DNA of 19,103 nucleotides, taken from positions 1 to 19,103 of the forward strand of contig CAJUJP010000060.1 in the NCBI GenBank assembly GCA_910586615.1, written 5' to 3'. Positions 12,273 to 19,103 of the stretch are shown piece after piece. The notes under the pieces were generated by a model. The model worked only from the letters and a program-made list of their open reading frames with translations, made no database searches and was not told the origin of the DNA. This stretch comes from an uncultured Lachnospiraceae bacterium (GTDB taxonomy: Bacteria; Bacillota; Clostridia; Lachnospirales; Lachnospiraceae). The position numbers and the translations under genes were made by a program. Position 1 is the stretch's first letter; each line of letters begins with the position of its first letter.

Positions 12273-14507
12273 ATGAAAACGGATGCAAAGAAAAGCCAAA
12301 AGAAAACAGAGAAAGAAATCGAAAAGCTGATCAGTAAACTGACGCTGGACGAAAAGATTGCCATGATTCACGGGGCGACTCTTTTTAAGACCGGTGCTGT
12401 GGACAGGCTGGGTATTCCCGCTATTTCAACTTCCGACGGCCCTATGGGAGTCCGGGCGGACTTTATGGATGACAGATGGATTCCCTCTGGCAATAACGAC
12501 GATCAGGTTTCTTATCTGCCCAGCAACAGTGCGCTTGCGTCTACATGGAATCCCTACAGGGCATATGAGATGGGGCATGTTCTGGGTGCAGAGGCAAGGG
12601 GACGCGGCAAGGATATGATCCTTGCACCGGGCATCAACATCAAGCGGGATCCTCTGTGCGGAAGAAATTTTGAGTATATGAGCGAGGATCCGAAGCTGGC
12701 AGCATCTCTGGTGGTTCCCTTTGTGAAAGGCGTGCAGGAAAATGACGTTGCGGCCTGTGTGAAGCATTTTGCGGCAAATGTGCAGGAGACGGATCGTCTC
12801 ATGGTGGATGAAGAGATTGACGACAGGACATTATATGAACTTTATCTGCCTGCCTTTAAAGCAGCGGTGCAGGATGGCGGAGCCTATTCTATTATGGGAG
12901 CATATAACAAGATCAACGGTTATCACTGTTGTGAGAGCAAGAATCTGTTAGATCTGATACTGCGCGGTGAGTGGGGATTTGACGGAACAGTGATCAGTGA
13001 CTGGGGCGCCGTGCACAATACCAAAGAAGCGGCAGAATGTTCCATGGATATTGAGATGTCTGTGTTCGCGGATTTTGATGATTATAAGATGGCCGATCCT
13101 TTGAAGGAGGCGATCATGAAAGGGGAGATCTCCGAGGAGACGGTAAACGCTAAAGTGCGCAATATTCTGCGTATGATGTACCGTCTGAAGATGATCGGCA
13201 AGCAGAAGGAAGAGCGTAAGGCAGGTGTATACAATACGCCGGAGCATCGGGAGATGATACTGCGCACGGCAGAAGAATCCATGATCTTATTAAAAAATGA
13301 TAACCAGATACTGCCGTTAAATCCGGCCGGGATCAAGAAGCTGGTGGTGATCGGACAGAATGCCGCGAAGATTCATTCGGACGGCGGTGGAAGCGCAGAA
13401 ATCAAGGCGCTTTATGAAGTCTGTCCGTTGATGGGATTGAAAGCATATCTGGGCGGTAATGTTGAAGTGCAATATCTGAAAGGCTATCACGTGCCGGAAA
13501 AACCGAAGACTTTTGACCATAACTGGCAGGCGGACAGTCTGGACGATTTGAAGAATACGGATATCGGTATGCCTACACGGGATGAGGTAAATGAAACTGA
13601 GATGCGTCGGAAGAGTGAGGAAGAGCGGCTGGCGCAGATTGAAAAGGAAAAGACGGAGATTCATGAGAAAAACCAGAAGCTTTTTGCTCAGGCTGTGGAG
13701 GCGGCAAAGGATGCGGATGCGGTTATTTTTGTGGGCGGACTTAATCATGACATTGACAGCGAGGGATTTGACCGTTCGAATATGACACTTCCTTATGAGC
13801 AGGATCTGCTGATTGATGCCCTTCTGGATGTACGGAAAGATTTGATTGTTACTTTTGTGGGCGGTTCTCCGGTGGAAATGCCCTGGCGGCAGAAAGCTTC
13901 GGCGATCCTGTGGAGTTATTATGCGGGAATGGAGACAGGAAACGCTTTTGCAAAGGTTATTTTCGGAGATGTAAATCCGTCCGGTAAGCTGGCGGAGACA
14001 TTCCCCGGAAAATATACAGACTGCGTAACGGCTAAGAACGGGCAGTCAGGTCTGTGGGGAAAGATCAGGCTGGAAGAAGGTCTGTATTGTGGTTACCGTT
14101 ATTTTGACAAAGAGCATATTGCACCTGCTTTCTGCTTCGGACACGGCCTTTCCTATACGGAATTTTCATACAGCGGCCTTACGCTGAAAGCGGAAAAAGG
14201 CAGAGATGTAAAGCTTAATTTTACAGTAAAAAATACAGGAAAACGGATTGGATCGGAGATCATCCAGGTGTATGTTGCTCCTATTGCGCCTAAAGTGGAC
14301 AGACCTAACAAGGAACTGAAGGCATATGCCAAAGTGGAGCTTGCGCCGGGCAAATCCAGAAAAGTAAGCATTACTCTGAAACAGGAAGATTTTGCATATT
14401 TTGATGAGCATCTTCATGAATTTATTGCAGACGCGGGAGATTATGAGATTCTTGTGGGTGCGTCCTGCCAGGATATCCGCCTGAAAGGGATCGCGGCATT
14501 GGCTTAA
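12273..14507 (+). CDS. Glycoside hydrolase family 3 (beta-glucosidase-type)
   Basis: 744-aa retaining GH3 enzyme, probably cytoplasmic since no signal peptide is present. It hydrolyses terminal beta-linked sugars from oligosaccharides; beta-glucosidase is the default, but beta-xylosidase or other activities are possible. The N-terminal barrel shows SDGPMGVR (54-61), CGRNFEYMSEDP (129-140), CVKHFAANVQETDR (162-175) and the nucleophile D243 in VISDWGAVH. The second GH3 domain holds the likely acid/base E497 in DSEGFDR. Between them, residues about 415-475 form a Lys/Glu-rich, coiled-coil-like insert. The C-terminal part (about 630-744) is fibronectin-III-like. AAAGGA (12257-12262) lies 10 nt before the ATG. 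No regulator or transporter is adjacent. Confidence 0.93.
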   Translation: MKTDAKKSQKKTEKEIEKLISKLTLDEKIAMIHGATLFKTGAVDRLGIPAISTSDGPMGVRADFMDDRWIPSGNNDDQVSYLPSNSALASTWNPYRAYEMGHVLGAEARGRGKDMILAPGINIKRDPLCGRNFEYMSEDPKLAASLVVPFVKGVQENDVAACVKHFAANVQETDRLMVDEEIDDRTLYELYLPAFKAAVQDGGAYSIMGAYNKINGYHCCESKNLLDLILRGEWGFDGTVISDWGAVHNTKEAAECSMDIEMSVFADFDDYKMADPLKEAIMKGEISEETVNAKVRNILRMMYRLKMIGKQKEERKAGVYNTPEHREMILRTAEESMILLKNDNQILPLNPAGIKKLVVIGQNAAKIHSDGGGSAEIKALYEVCPLMGLKAYLGGNVEVQYLKGYHVPEKPKTFDHNWQADSLDDLKNTDIGMPTRDEVNETEMRRKSEEERLAQIEKEKTEIHEKNQKLFAQAVEAAKDADAVIFVGGLNHDIDSEGFDRSNMTLPYEQDLLIDALLDVRKDLIVTFVGGSPVEMPWRQKASAILWSYYAGMETGNAFAKVIFGDVNPSGKLAETFPGKYTDCVTAKNGQSGLWGKIRLEEGLYCGYRYFDKEHIAPAFCFGHGLSYTEFSYSGLTLKAEKGRDVKLNFTVKNTGKRIGSEIIQVYVAPIAPKVDRPNKELKAYAKVELAPGKSRKVSITLKQEDFAYFDEHLHEFIADAGDYEILVGASCQDIRLKGIAALA

Positions 14508-14538
14508 TCATTTATTGAGAATTGTTATTATATTCTGG

Positions 14539-14573
14539 ATATACATGGCTGTGAAAACAGCCATGTATATTTT
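14539..14573 (+). terminator. Terminator after the GH3 gene
   Basis: ATATACATGGCTGT and ACAGCCATGTATAT (14539-14552 and 14557-14570) form a 14-bp perfect stem closed by a GAAA tetraloop and followed by TTT. The hairpin is 32 nt past the GH3 stop. The T-tract is short, but the stem is strong. Confidence 0.8.
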
Positions 14574-14623
14574 CCGGACTTTTTGTACATGCTTTTATAA
14601 GGAAAAGAAAAAAGCTGCGTTTT

Positions 14624-14644
14624 GCATCATATAATATTTGATGC
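14624..14644 (+). promoter_or_regulatory. Candidate promoter with dyad over the -10
   Basis: TATAAT at 14630-14635 is a perfect -10, and it sits inside an inverted repeat GCATCA (14624-14629)/TGATGC (14639-14644). No consensus -35 is seen. The dyad could be an operator for the small protein and cca genes downstream. Confidence 0.4.
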
Positions 14645-14672
14645 GGCATGTATAGGAAGGATGGAAAAAAGT

Positions 14673-14912
14673 ATGGATTATAATGAATTACCGCTGGATC
14701 TTGGCCTTGCGATCACAACCAACCGTGCGGCGATGGATCGTTTTGTGGATATGACGGATGAAGAAAAGGGAGAGTTCGTGGAAAGAAGCCGGGGGATCAT
14801 GTCCAAAGGCGAAATAGAAAAGCTTGTAGGTTCTCTGGTAGAGGAGGACGAGAAACCGGATGTTCATCTTGAAGATGTTAATCAGATTTTTAAGGGACCC
14901 GGTATCGGGTAA
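14673..14912 (+). CDS. Small acidic uncharacterised protein
   Basis: 79-aa protein from the ATG at 14673 (MDYNELPLDLGLAI), with AGGAAGG at 14654-14660 about 12 nt upstream. In-frame ATGs at 14661 (abutting this site) and 14622 (before the predicted transcription start) are less likely. It is rich in Asp/Glu, has no signal peptide, and contains ALAs-type helical segments around NRAAMDRFVDMTDEEKGEFV and IMSKGEIEKLVGSL. Short proteins of this pattern are widespread in Lachnospiraceae; the DEEK-x-R-x(4)-SKGE layout recalls the small C-terminal domain of YdeI-like proteins, but I cannot assign a function. It lies 41 nt upstream of cca and is probably co-transcribed with it. Confidence 0.75.
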   Translation: MDYNELPLDLGLAITTNRAAMDRFVDMTDEEKGEFVERSRGIMSKGEIEKLVGSLVEEDEKPDVHLEDVNQIFKGPGIG

Positions 14913-14953
14913 AAAGGCGGACAGGATAAAACAGTTCAGAAAGAGGACAGGAT

Positions 14954-16285
14954 ATGCAGATACAATTGCCTGATAAAGTGCAAAGAATCATAGAAACCTT
15001 GACGGCAGCAGGTTTTGAGGCCTATGCGGTGGGCGGCTGTGTCCGGGACAGTGTACTGGGCAGGCTGCCCAGTGACTGGGATATCACCACATCCGCCACG
15101 CCCTATGAGACGAAAGAACTTTTTCCCAGAACCTTTGATACCGGAATCAAACATGGTACGGTAACGGTGTTGTTTGACAAGGAAGGGTTCGAGGTTACTA
15201 CATATCGAATTGACGGAGATTATGAAGACAACAGACATCCGAAGGAGGTCACTTTTACTTCCAGTCTGGAGGAGGATCTGAAACGCCGGGATTTCACCAT
15301 AAATGCCATGGCATATAATTCGAAGAGCGGATTGATAGATATTTTCGGCGGCATGGAAGATATCAAGAAGGGAATCATCCGCTGTGTGGGTAATGCGGAA
15401 GAACGTTTTACGGAAGATGCGCTGCGTATGCTGCGGGCGGTACGGTTTTCGGCCCAGCTTGGCTATCGTATTGAAGAAGCCACTGCATCGGCCATTCGCA
15501 GACTGGCACCGAACCTGCGTCATATCAGTGCGGAACGGATTCAGGCAGAACTGGTCAAACTGGTAACCTCGGCCCATCCTGATTATCTGCGGACGGCTTA
15601 TGAAACGGGTATCACGAAGCAGGTACTGCCGGAATTTGATCTTTGCATGGAGACAGAACAGAACAATCCCCACCACTGTTACAGCGTGGGGGAGCATATT
15701 TTACATTCTATGCAGGAAATTGAGGCTGACAAAGTATTGCGGCTGGGAATGCTTTTTCATGATATAGCAAAACCTCAGACTTTAACGGTTGACGAAGAAG
15801 GCATCACTCATAATAAAAAGCATCCGCAAGTGGGTGCAAAGATGACCGGAGAAATTTTGCGGAGATTGAAGTTTGACAATGATACGACAGATAAAGTGAC
15901 GAAAATTGTGCGTTATCACGATGAAGAGGTGGGGCTGTCGCCTGCCGGTGTACGGCGTGCGGTCAATCGGATGGGAGAAGACATTTTCCCCATGCTTTTT
16001 GCGGTGCGGCGCGCCGATATCAGCGCCCAGAGTGATTATCTGCGGGAGGAGAAACTGCAGAAACTTACATATATGCAGGAGCTTTATGATGGCATTCTCC
16101 GCCGGCAGGAATGCCTGAGCTTAAAAGATCTGGCGGTAACGGGCAGGGATCTGATTGCCCTTGGTATTCCAGCAGGTCCGCAGATCGGGGAACTTCTGCA
16201 GGAACTTCTTATTCTGGTGCTGGAAGAACCTGAGCGCAACAACCGGGAGGAACTTCTCCGGATCTGCCGGGAAAAACATTTTTAA
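14954..16285 (+). CDS. cca: CCA tRNA nucleotidyltransferase with HD domain (class II)
   Basis: 443-aa class II nucleotidyltransferase that builds or repairs the 3' CCA end of tRNAs without a nucleic-acid template. Both tRNA genes in this window lack an encoded CCA, so the enzyme is needed for them. Motif A is GGCVRDSVLG with catalytic DWD (41-43 region), followed by KRRDFTINAMAY, the DIFGG turn, the nucleotide-specificity segment EDALRMLRAVRF and ISAERIQAEL. An HD phosphohydrolase-type domain follows (HHCYSVGEHILHSM, then LFHDIAKP), as in longer bacterial CCA enzymes. The start ATG is preceded by GAGGACAGGAT. Clostridial relatives can be split CC- or A-adding enzymes or poly(A) polymerases; a single full-length copy here favours CCA addition, but other copies may lie elsewhere. 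Confidence 0.93.
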   Translation: MQIQLPDKVQRIIETLTAAGFEAYAVGGCVRDSVLGRLPSDWDITTSATPYETKELFPRTFDTGIKHGTVTVLFDKEGFEVTTYRIDGDYEDNRHPKEVTFTSSLEEDLKRRDFTINAMAYNSKSGLIDIFGGMEDIKKGIIRCVGNAEERFTEDALRMLRAVRFSAQLGYRIEEATASAIRRLAPNLRHISAERIQAELVKLVTSAHPDYLRTAYETGITKQVLPEFDLCMETEQNNPHHCYSVGEHILHSMQEIEADKVLRLGMLFHDIAKPQTLTVDEEGITHNKKHPQVGAKMTGEILRRLKFDNDTTDKVTKIVRYHDEEVGLSPAGVRRAVNRMGEDIFPMLFAVRRADISAQSDYLREEKLQKLTYMQELYDGILRRQECLSLKDLAVTGRDLIALGIPAGPQIGELLQELLILVLEEPERNNREELLRICREKHF

Positions 16286-16364
16286 ATGAAGAAAACACTT
16301 TTGCGCGGTTGATCCGGCTGCGATTTAAATATGGTAAGAGTGAAGCCAAAGACTGAACTGATAC

Positions 16365-16438
16365 TGAATGTCAGACAGAAAAATATGGTTCAGATGACAA
16401 TATGACATTCATACTTTCCGCCGTCTTCTCATATAGAT
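16365..16438 (+). promoter_or_regulatory. Dyad and candidate sporulation-sigma promoter before cotS
   Basis: TGAATGTCA (16365-16373) and TGACATTCA (16403-16411) form a perfect 9-bp inverted repeat with 29 bp between. The right arm overlaps TCATACT (16409-16415), and 14 bp later comes CATATAGAT (16430-16438). The spacing and the CATA-type -10 resemble sigma-E or sigma-K promoters of spore formers, fitting a mother-cell coat gene downstream. No sigma-A promoter was seen in the 183-bp gap between cca and the GTG start. The assignment is inference. Confidence 0.4.
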
Positions 16439-16468
16439 AGGATAGACGACAAAGCGGGGGGTATTCGT

Positions 16469-17449
16469 GTGAATGACAGAGCAGTCAGTTTATTAGATCA
16501 TTATGAAATAGAGGTAAACCGTACCTGGAAGGGGCGCGGCGCGATTCTGTGCGACTCGGATCGGGGATTGCTTATTTTAAAAGAATACTGCGGACCTGCC
16601 GAAAAAGTAATTTTTCAGGAATTTCTGTTAAACCATATTAAGGAAAGCGGCGTCGTACAGGTGGAATCTATTTTGCGGACAAAGGAAGACGAGCTGATCG
16701 TCTATGATCAGGACCGGACGGCGTATCTTGTTAAGACTTACTGTGAAGGAAGAGAATGCAACCACAGAGACACGGAGGAATGCCGTCAGGCCGTGGCGAC
16801 GCTTGCAAAGCTGCACGGGGCGGCCGATCTGTCAGACTGTGAAGAGCTGCAGAATCAGCCTGTCTTTCGGATTGAGAAAGAATATGAAAAACATAACCGT
16901 GAACTGAAAAAAGTCAGGAAATTTTTGCAGGAAAAGAGCCAGAAAACGGATTTTGAGATCTATTTAATGAAGCATTATGATTATTTCATGAATAATGCCT
17001 TGCAAATTACCGATGAGTTGCGTTATTATGCCTATGAGGAAGATTCTTACGAATTCCCCGTAGTATGTCACGGTGATTACCAGTACCATAACATCCTGCA
17101 GGCAGAGAAAGGGAGCGTGCTGATCAATTTTGAGAAGTGCGTGCGTGATTATCCTGTACGGGATCTATATCTGTTCCTGCGTAAGCTTCTGGAAAAAAAT
17201 AACTGGTCGCAGACACTTGGTGATATGCTTCTGGAGAGTTATAATAGAGAGAAGAGCCTGACGGACAGAGATTACAGACAGTTATACTATCGTCTGGCAT
17301 ATCCCGAGAAGTTCTGGAAGATCGTAAACTTCTATTATAATACGGGTAAAGCATGGATTCCGGGAAGGAATATGGAGAAGATTGAGAAACTGTTTGCCCA
17401 GGAGCGGGAAAAACAGCTCTTTCTGGAAAGCATATTTAACAAAAAATAA
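16469..17449 (+). CDS. CotS-family spore coat protein, kinase-like fold
   Basis: 326-aa protein of the CotS/CotI/YsxE group, built on the aminoglycoside-phosphotransferase/choline-kinase fold and incorporated into the spore coat in Bacillus. It starts at GTG 16469, 7 nt after a run of six Gs (16456-16461). The N-lobe includes GLLILKEY with the expected lysine (K38) and TYCEGREC as hinge. The catalytic loop is V-C-HGDYQYHNIL (HGD 201-203, N208). The metal-binding position that is Asp in true kinases reads LINFEKC (218-224), and a typical CotS continuation DYPVRDLYLFLRKLLEKNNW follows. Whether it phosphorylates anything is unclear. It probably shares a transcript with the PEGA lipoprotein 40 nt downstream. 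Confidence 0.87.
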   Translation: MNDRAVSLLDHYEIEVNRTWKGRGAILCDSDRGLLILKEYCGPAEKVIFQEFLLNHIKESGVVQVESILRTKEDELIVYDQDRTAYLVKTYCEGRECNHRDTEECRQAVATLAKLHGAADLSDCEELQNQPVFRIEKEYEKHNRELKKVRKFLQEKSQKTDFEIYLMKHYDYFMNNALQITDELRYYAYEEDSYEFPVVCHGDYQYHNILQAEKGSVLINFEKCVRDYPVRDLYLFLRKLLEKNNWSQTLGDMLLESYNREKSLTDRDYRQLYYRLAYPEKFWKIVNFYYNTGKAWIPGRNMEKIEKLFAQEREKQLFLESIFNKK

Positions 17450-17489
17450 AAGATTGATTGCTACATCATGGAAAGGATAAGGATACAGG

Positions 17490-19103
17490 ATGCACGGAAG
17501 AATTTCACAGGCAGCAGCGGTTGTGATGGTAATGGCATTGTTGATAACCGGCTGTACTTCGCAGGCCAGTAATATCGGTATGGCCAAAGATAAAGAGCAT
17601 AAAGTTGTAGACACAGGGTTTACTGTCAGCTCGGCCGGAAGTTATGATTCTGCGGATACTGCGGTGGTTATCACGACAGATTCGCAGAACAAGAGCGTCA
17701 CTTTCATGAATATGAGTACGGCAAGGACTTATACGTTGTATTATGACGGAACCACCTATGTCAAAGATAAATATGACGGACCTATGTCAATTTCCCAGAT
17801 CCGGGGAGGGGATGTGGTAGATGTGAATTTCCTGAAAGGAAAAAGACAGATTGCCAGTATGCAGTTATCCCCTGAGGCATGGGTTTATGATAATGTGCAG
17901 AATTATAATCTGGGCGGTGCGAAGAAGACCGCAAGCATCGGTTCTTCTACCTATTCTCTGCCGGATGATGTAGTCGTGCTTTCGGACAGCAAGCGCGTGG
18001 AAGTAATGGACATCGTGAAACAGGACGTGGTCACAGTCCGGGGTATCGGTCATGAGATCTACAGCATTAACGTGGAAAAGGGACACGGTTACCTTCGCCT
18101 GAAGAATGACCAGGCGCTGATCGGCGGATGGATCGAGGTAGGAAATTCCGTGATCAAAGAGATTACAGAAGATATGCTTCTGGTCGTACCGGAAGGAAAA
18201 TATCAGGTATTTCTGACAAATAACGGTGTGGGAAGCACGAAAGATGTGGTTATTGAGCGTGATAAGGAAGTAGTACTTGATGTGGGGGATATTGAGACTG
18301 TTCAGGATAAAACAGGAAAGATTCTGCTGGCGGTGTCCCCGGAGGACGCTAAAGTGACCATAGACGGCAAGGCCGTTGACATCAGCAGTGCGGTGGAGCT
18401 TCCCTACGGTATTCATAAAGTTTATGTGGAAGCGGAAGGCTATGATTCCCTTTCCAAGTATATTCAGGTCGGTTCTGAGTATGCGAGCATTTCCTTTACA
18501 CTGGAAGAAAAGAAGGAAGAGGCTGAGGATGAAACTCCTCTGCCCACCAGCAAAGACAGTACCGAAGAGAAGAAGCCGGATGACAGCATCAGTGAGAACA
18601 CGATTACGCCCACGAAGGGCAACAAGGTATATATTGATGCACCGAAAAATGTGGAGGTGTATCTGGACAGCACTTATGTAGGCATTTCACCGGTAAGCTT
18701 CAAGAAAAGTATCGGAAGTCATACGATCACATTACGTAAGAGTGGATATAAGACTAAGAGCTATACCATTTATCTGTATAATGACGGAGAAGATGTGACT
18801 TATTCCTTTACGGATCTGGAAAAGGAAAAAGGTTCCGTAAGTGACAACAAGAATACTTCCGGTGATTCTTCCTATCAGGAAGTAGAGTGGGGTTCTGTGA
18901 GCGGTAATTTCCGATATCCTTTCCTTCCTGAAGATCCGGATGAAGATATCGCTGATGGAGATCCTGATACCGGCGATGGCTTTGAGGATACAGACCCGGA
19001 TGACAGCGAAGATGAGGATTCAGATCACGCTGGAACGGGTGGCAATGACAGTACAGGCTCAGGAAATAACGGAACGGGCAGCGGCGGCAGTACAGGCTCA
19101 GGA
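17490..19103 (+). CDS. PEGA-domain lipoprotein (partial, runs off the window)
   Basis: At least 538 residues without a stop before the window end. The N-terminus is a lipoprotein signal, with ALLITGC giving lipidation at C22. Residues about 40-270 are beta-rich with no family I can name. Two PEGA-type repeats follow: about 276-337 (GKILLAVSPEDAKVTIDGK) and about 378-446 (NKVYIDAPKNVEVYLDSTYV with GISPVSFK), separated by a charged linker. From about 481 the chain is strongly acidic, then Gly/Ser/Thr-rich with a 13-residue repeat. PEGA domains are usually surface or S-layer associated and may bind wall carbohydrate. The start ATG follows AAGGA (17479-17483) at 6 nt. An outer-surface or spore-envelope role is inferred from the signal and neighbour only. 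Confidence 0.88.
   Translation, partial: MHGRISQAAAVVMVMALLITGCTSQASNIGMAKDKEHKVVDTGFTVSSAGSYDSADTAVVITTDSQNKSVTFMNMSTARTYTLYYDGTTYVKDKYDGPMSISQIRGGDVVDVNFLKGKRQIASMQLSPEAWVYDNVQNYNLGGAKKTASIGSSTYSLPDDVVVLSDSKRVEVMDIVKQDVVTVRGIGHEIYSINVEKGHGYLRLKNDQALIGGWIEVGNSVIKEITEDMLLVVPEGKYQVFLTNNGVGSTKDVVIERDKEVVLDVGDIETVQDKTGKILLAVSPEDAKVTIDGKAVDISSAVELPYGIHKVYVEAEGYDSLSKYIQVGSEYASISFTLEEKKEEAEDETPLPTSKDSTEEKKPDDSISENTITPTKGNKVYIDAPKNVEVYLDSTYVGISPVSFKKSIGSHTITLRKSGYKTKSYTIYLYNDGEDVTYSFTDLEKEKGSVSDNKNTSGDSSYQEVEWGSVSGNFRYPFLPEDPDEDIADGDPDTGDGFEDTDPDDSEDEDSDHAGTGGNDSTGSGNNGTGSGGSTGSG
19032..19103 (+). repeat. Coding tandem repeat, period 39 bp
   Basis: GGAACGGG occurs at 19032 and 19071, and AGTACAGGCTCAGGA at 19050-19064 and 19089-19103, both shifted by 39 bp (13 codons). 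The array encodes a Gly/Ser/Thr/Asn-rich tail of the PEGA lipoprotein and may continue past the window, so its copy number cannot be stated. Confidence 0.7.

Noticed and set aside
14936..15697. A 253-codon minus-strand open frame
   Set aside because: Antisense to the cca gene, whose motifs are complete on the plus strand.
1..19103. CRISPR arrays, insertion sequences, phage genes, toxin-antitoxin or defence systems
   Set aside because: No regularly spaced repeat array, transposase, integrase or known defence family was found on reading both strands.

Overview
This window looks like chromosomal DNA from a low-to-moderate GC, endospore-forming member of the Clostridia, most likely Lachnospiraceae. 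The evidence is: a ParA/ParB (Soj/Spo0J) pair followed by a DUF4446 protein and serS; DUF3881, a family I associate with Lachnospiraceae; a CotS-type spore coat protein; strong AGGAGG-like ribosome binding sites; and two tRNA genes that do not encode CCA, with a CCA-adding enzyme in the same window. No phage, plasmid, transposase, CRISPR or antibiotic-resistance gene is visible. The taxonomic call is inference from gene content, not from a search.

Layout. Bases 1-521 are a very AT-rich non-coding stretch with a 19-bp tandem repeat, nested dyads and, near its end, an extended -10 promoter for parA. Bases 522-6375 are one co-directional block: parA, parB, a DUF4446 membrane protein, an HD-GYP domain protein, serS, a DUF3881 protein and tRNA-Arg(CCT), closed by a strong terminator. 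Bases 6377-6585 are a palindromic, probably dispersed element in which the 10-mer TTTCATAGGA occurs three times at about 100-bp spacing in alternating orientation. A DEDDh exonuclease with a C-terminal cysteine cluster (6607-7572, +) then runs 26 bp into the end of a convergent D-Ala-D-Ala carboxypeptidase (7547-9115, -). Next come trmB and trxA (+), a bidirectional terminator, and a convergent CPA2-type cation/proton antiporter (-). Then tRNA-Pro(CGG) (-) lies between its own consensus promoter and terminator, a GH3 beta-glucosidase-type enzyme (+) follows with its own hairpin terminator, and a small acidic protein is followed closely by cca. The right end holds a CotS-family kinase-like coat protein behind a candidate sporulation-sigma promoter, followed 40 bp later by a PEGA-domain lipoprotein whose acidic, Gly/Ser/Thr-rich tail runs off the window.

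Functionally this is mostly housekeeping: chromosome segregation, translation and tRNA maturation or modification (serS, two tRNAs, trmB, cca), cell wall, redox and ion homeostasis, with a carbohydrate hydrolase and a spore/envelope pair. I did not find a convincing new defence or biosynthetic system. The items most worth a second look are the modular palindromic element at 6377-6585, a repeat-like sequence shared between the 5' end of the carboxypeptidase gene and the glycosidase leader, the dyad plus candidate sporulation promoter before cotS, the structured AT-rich leader of parAB, and the uncharacterised C-terminal domains of the exonuclease and the PEGA lipoprotein.
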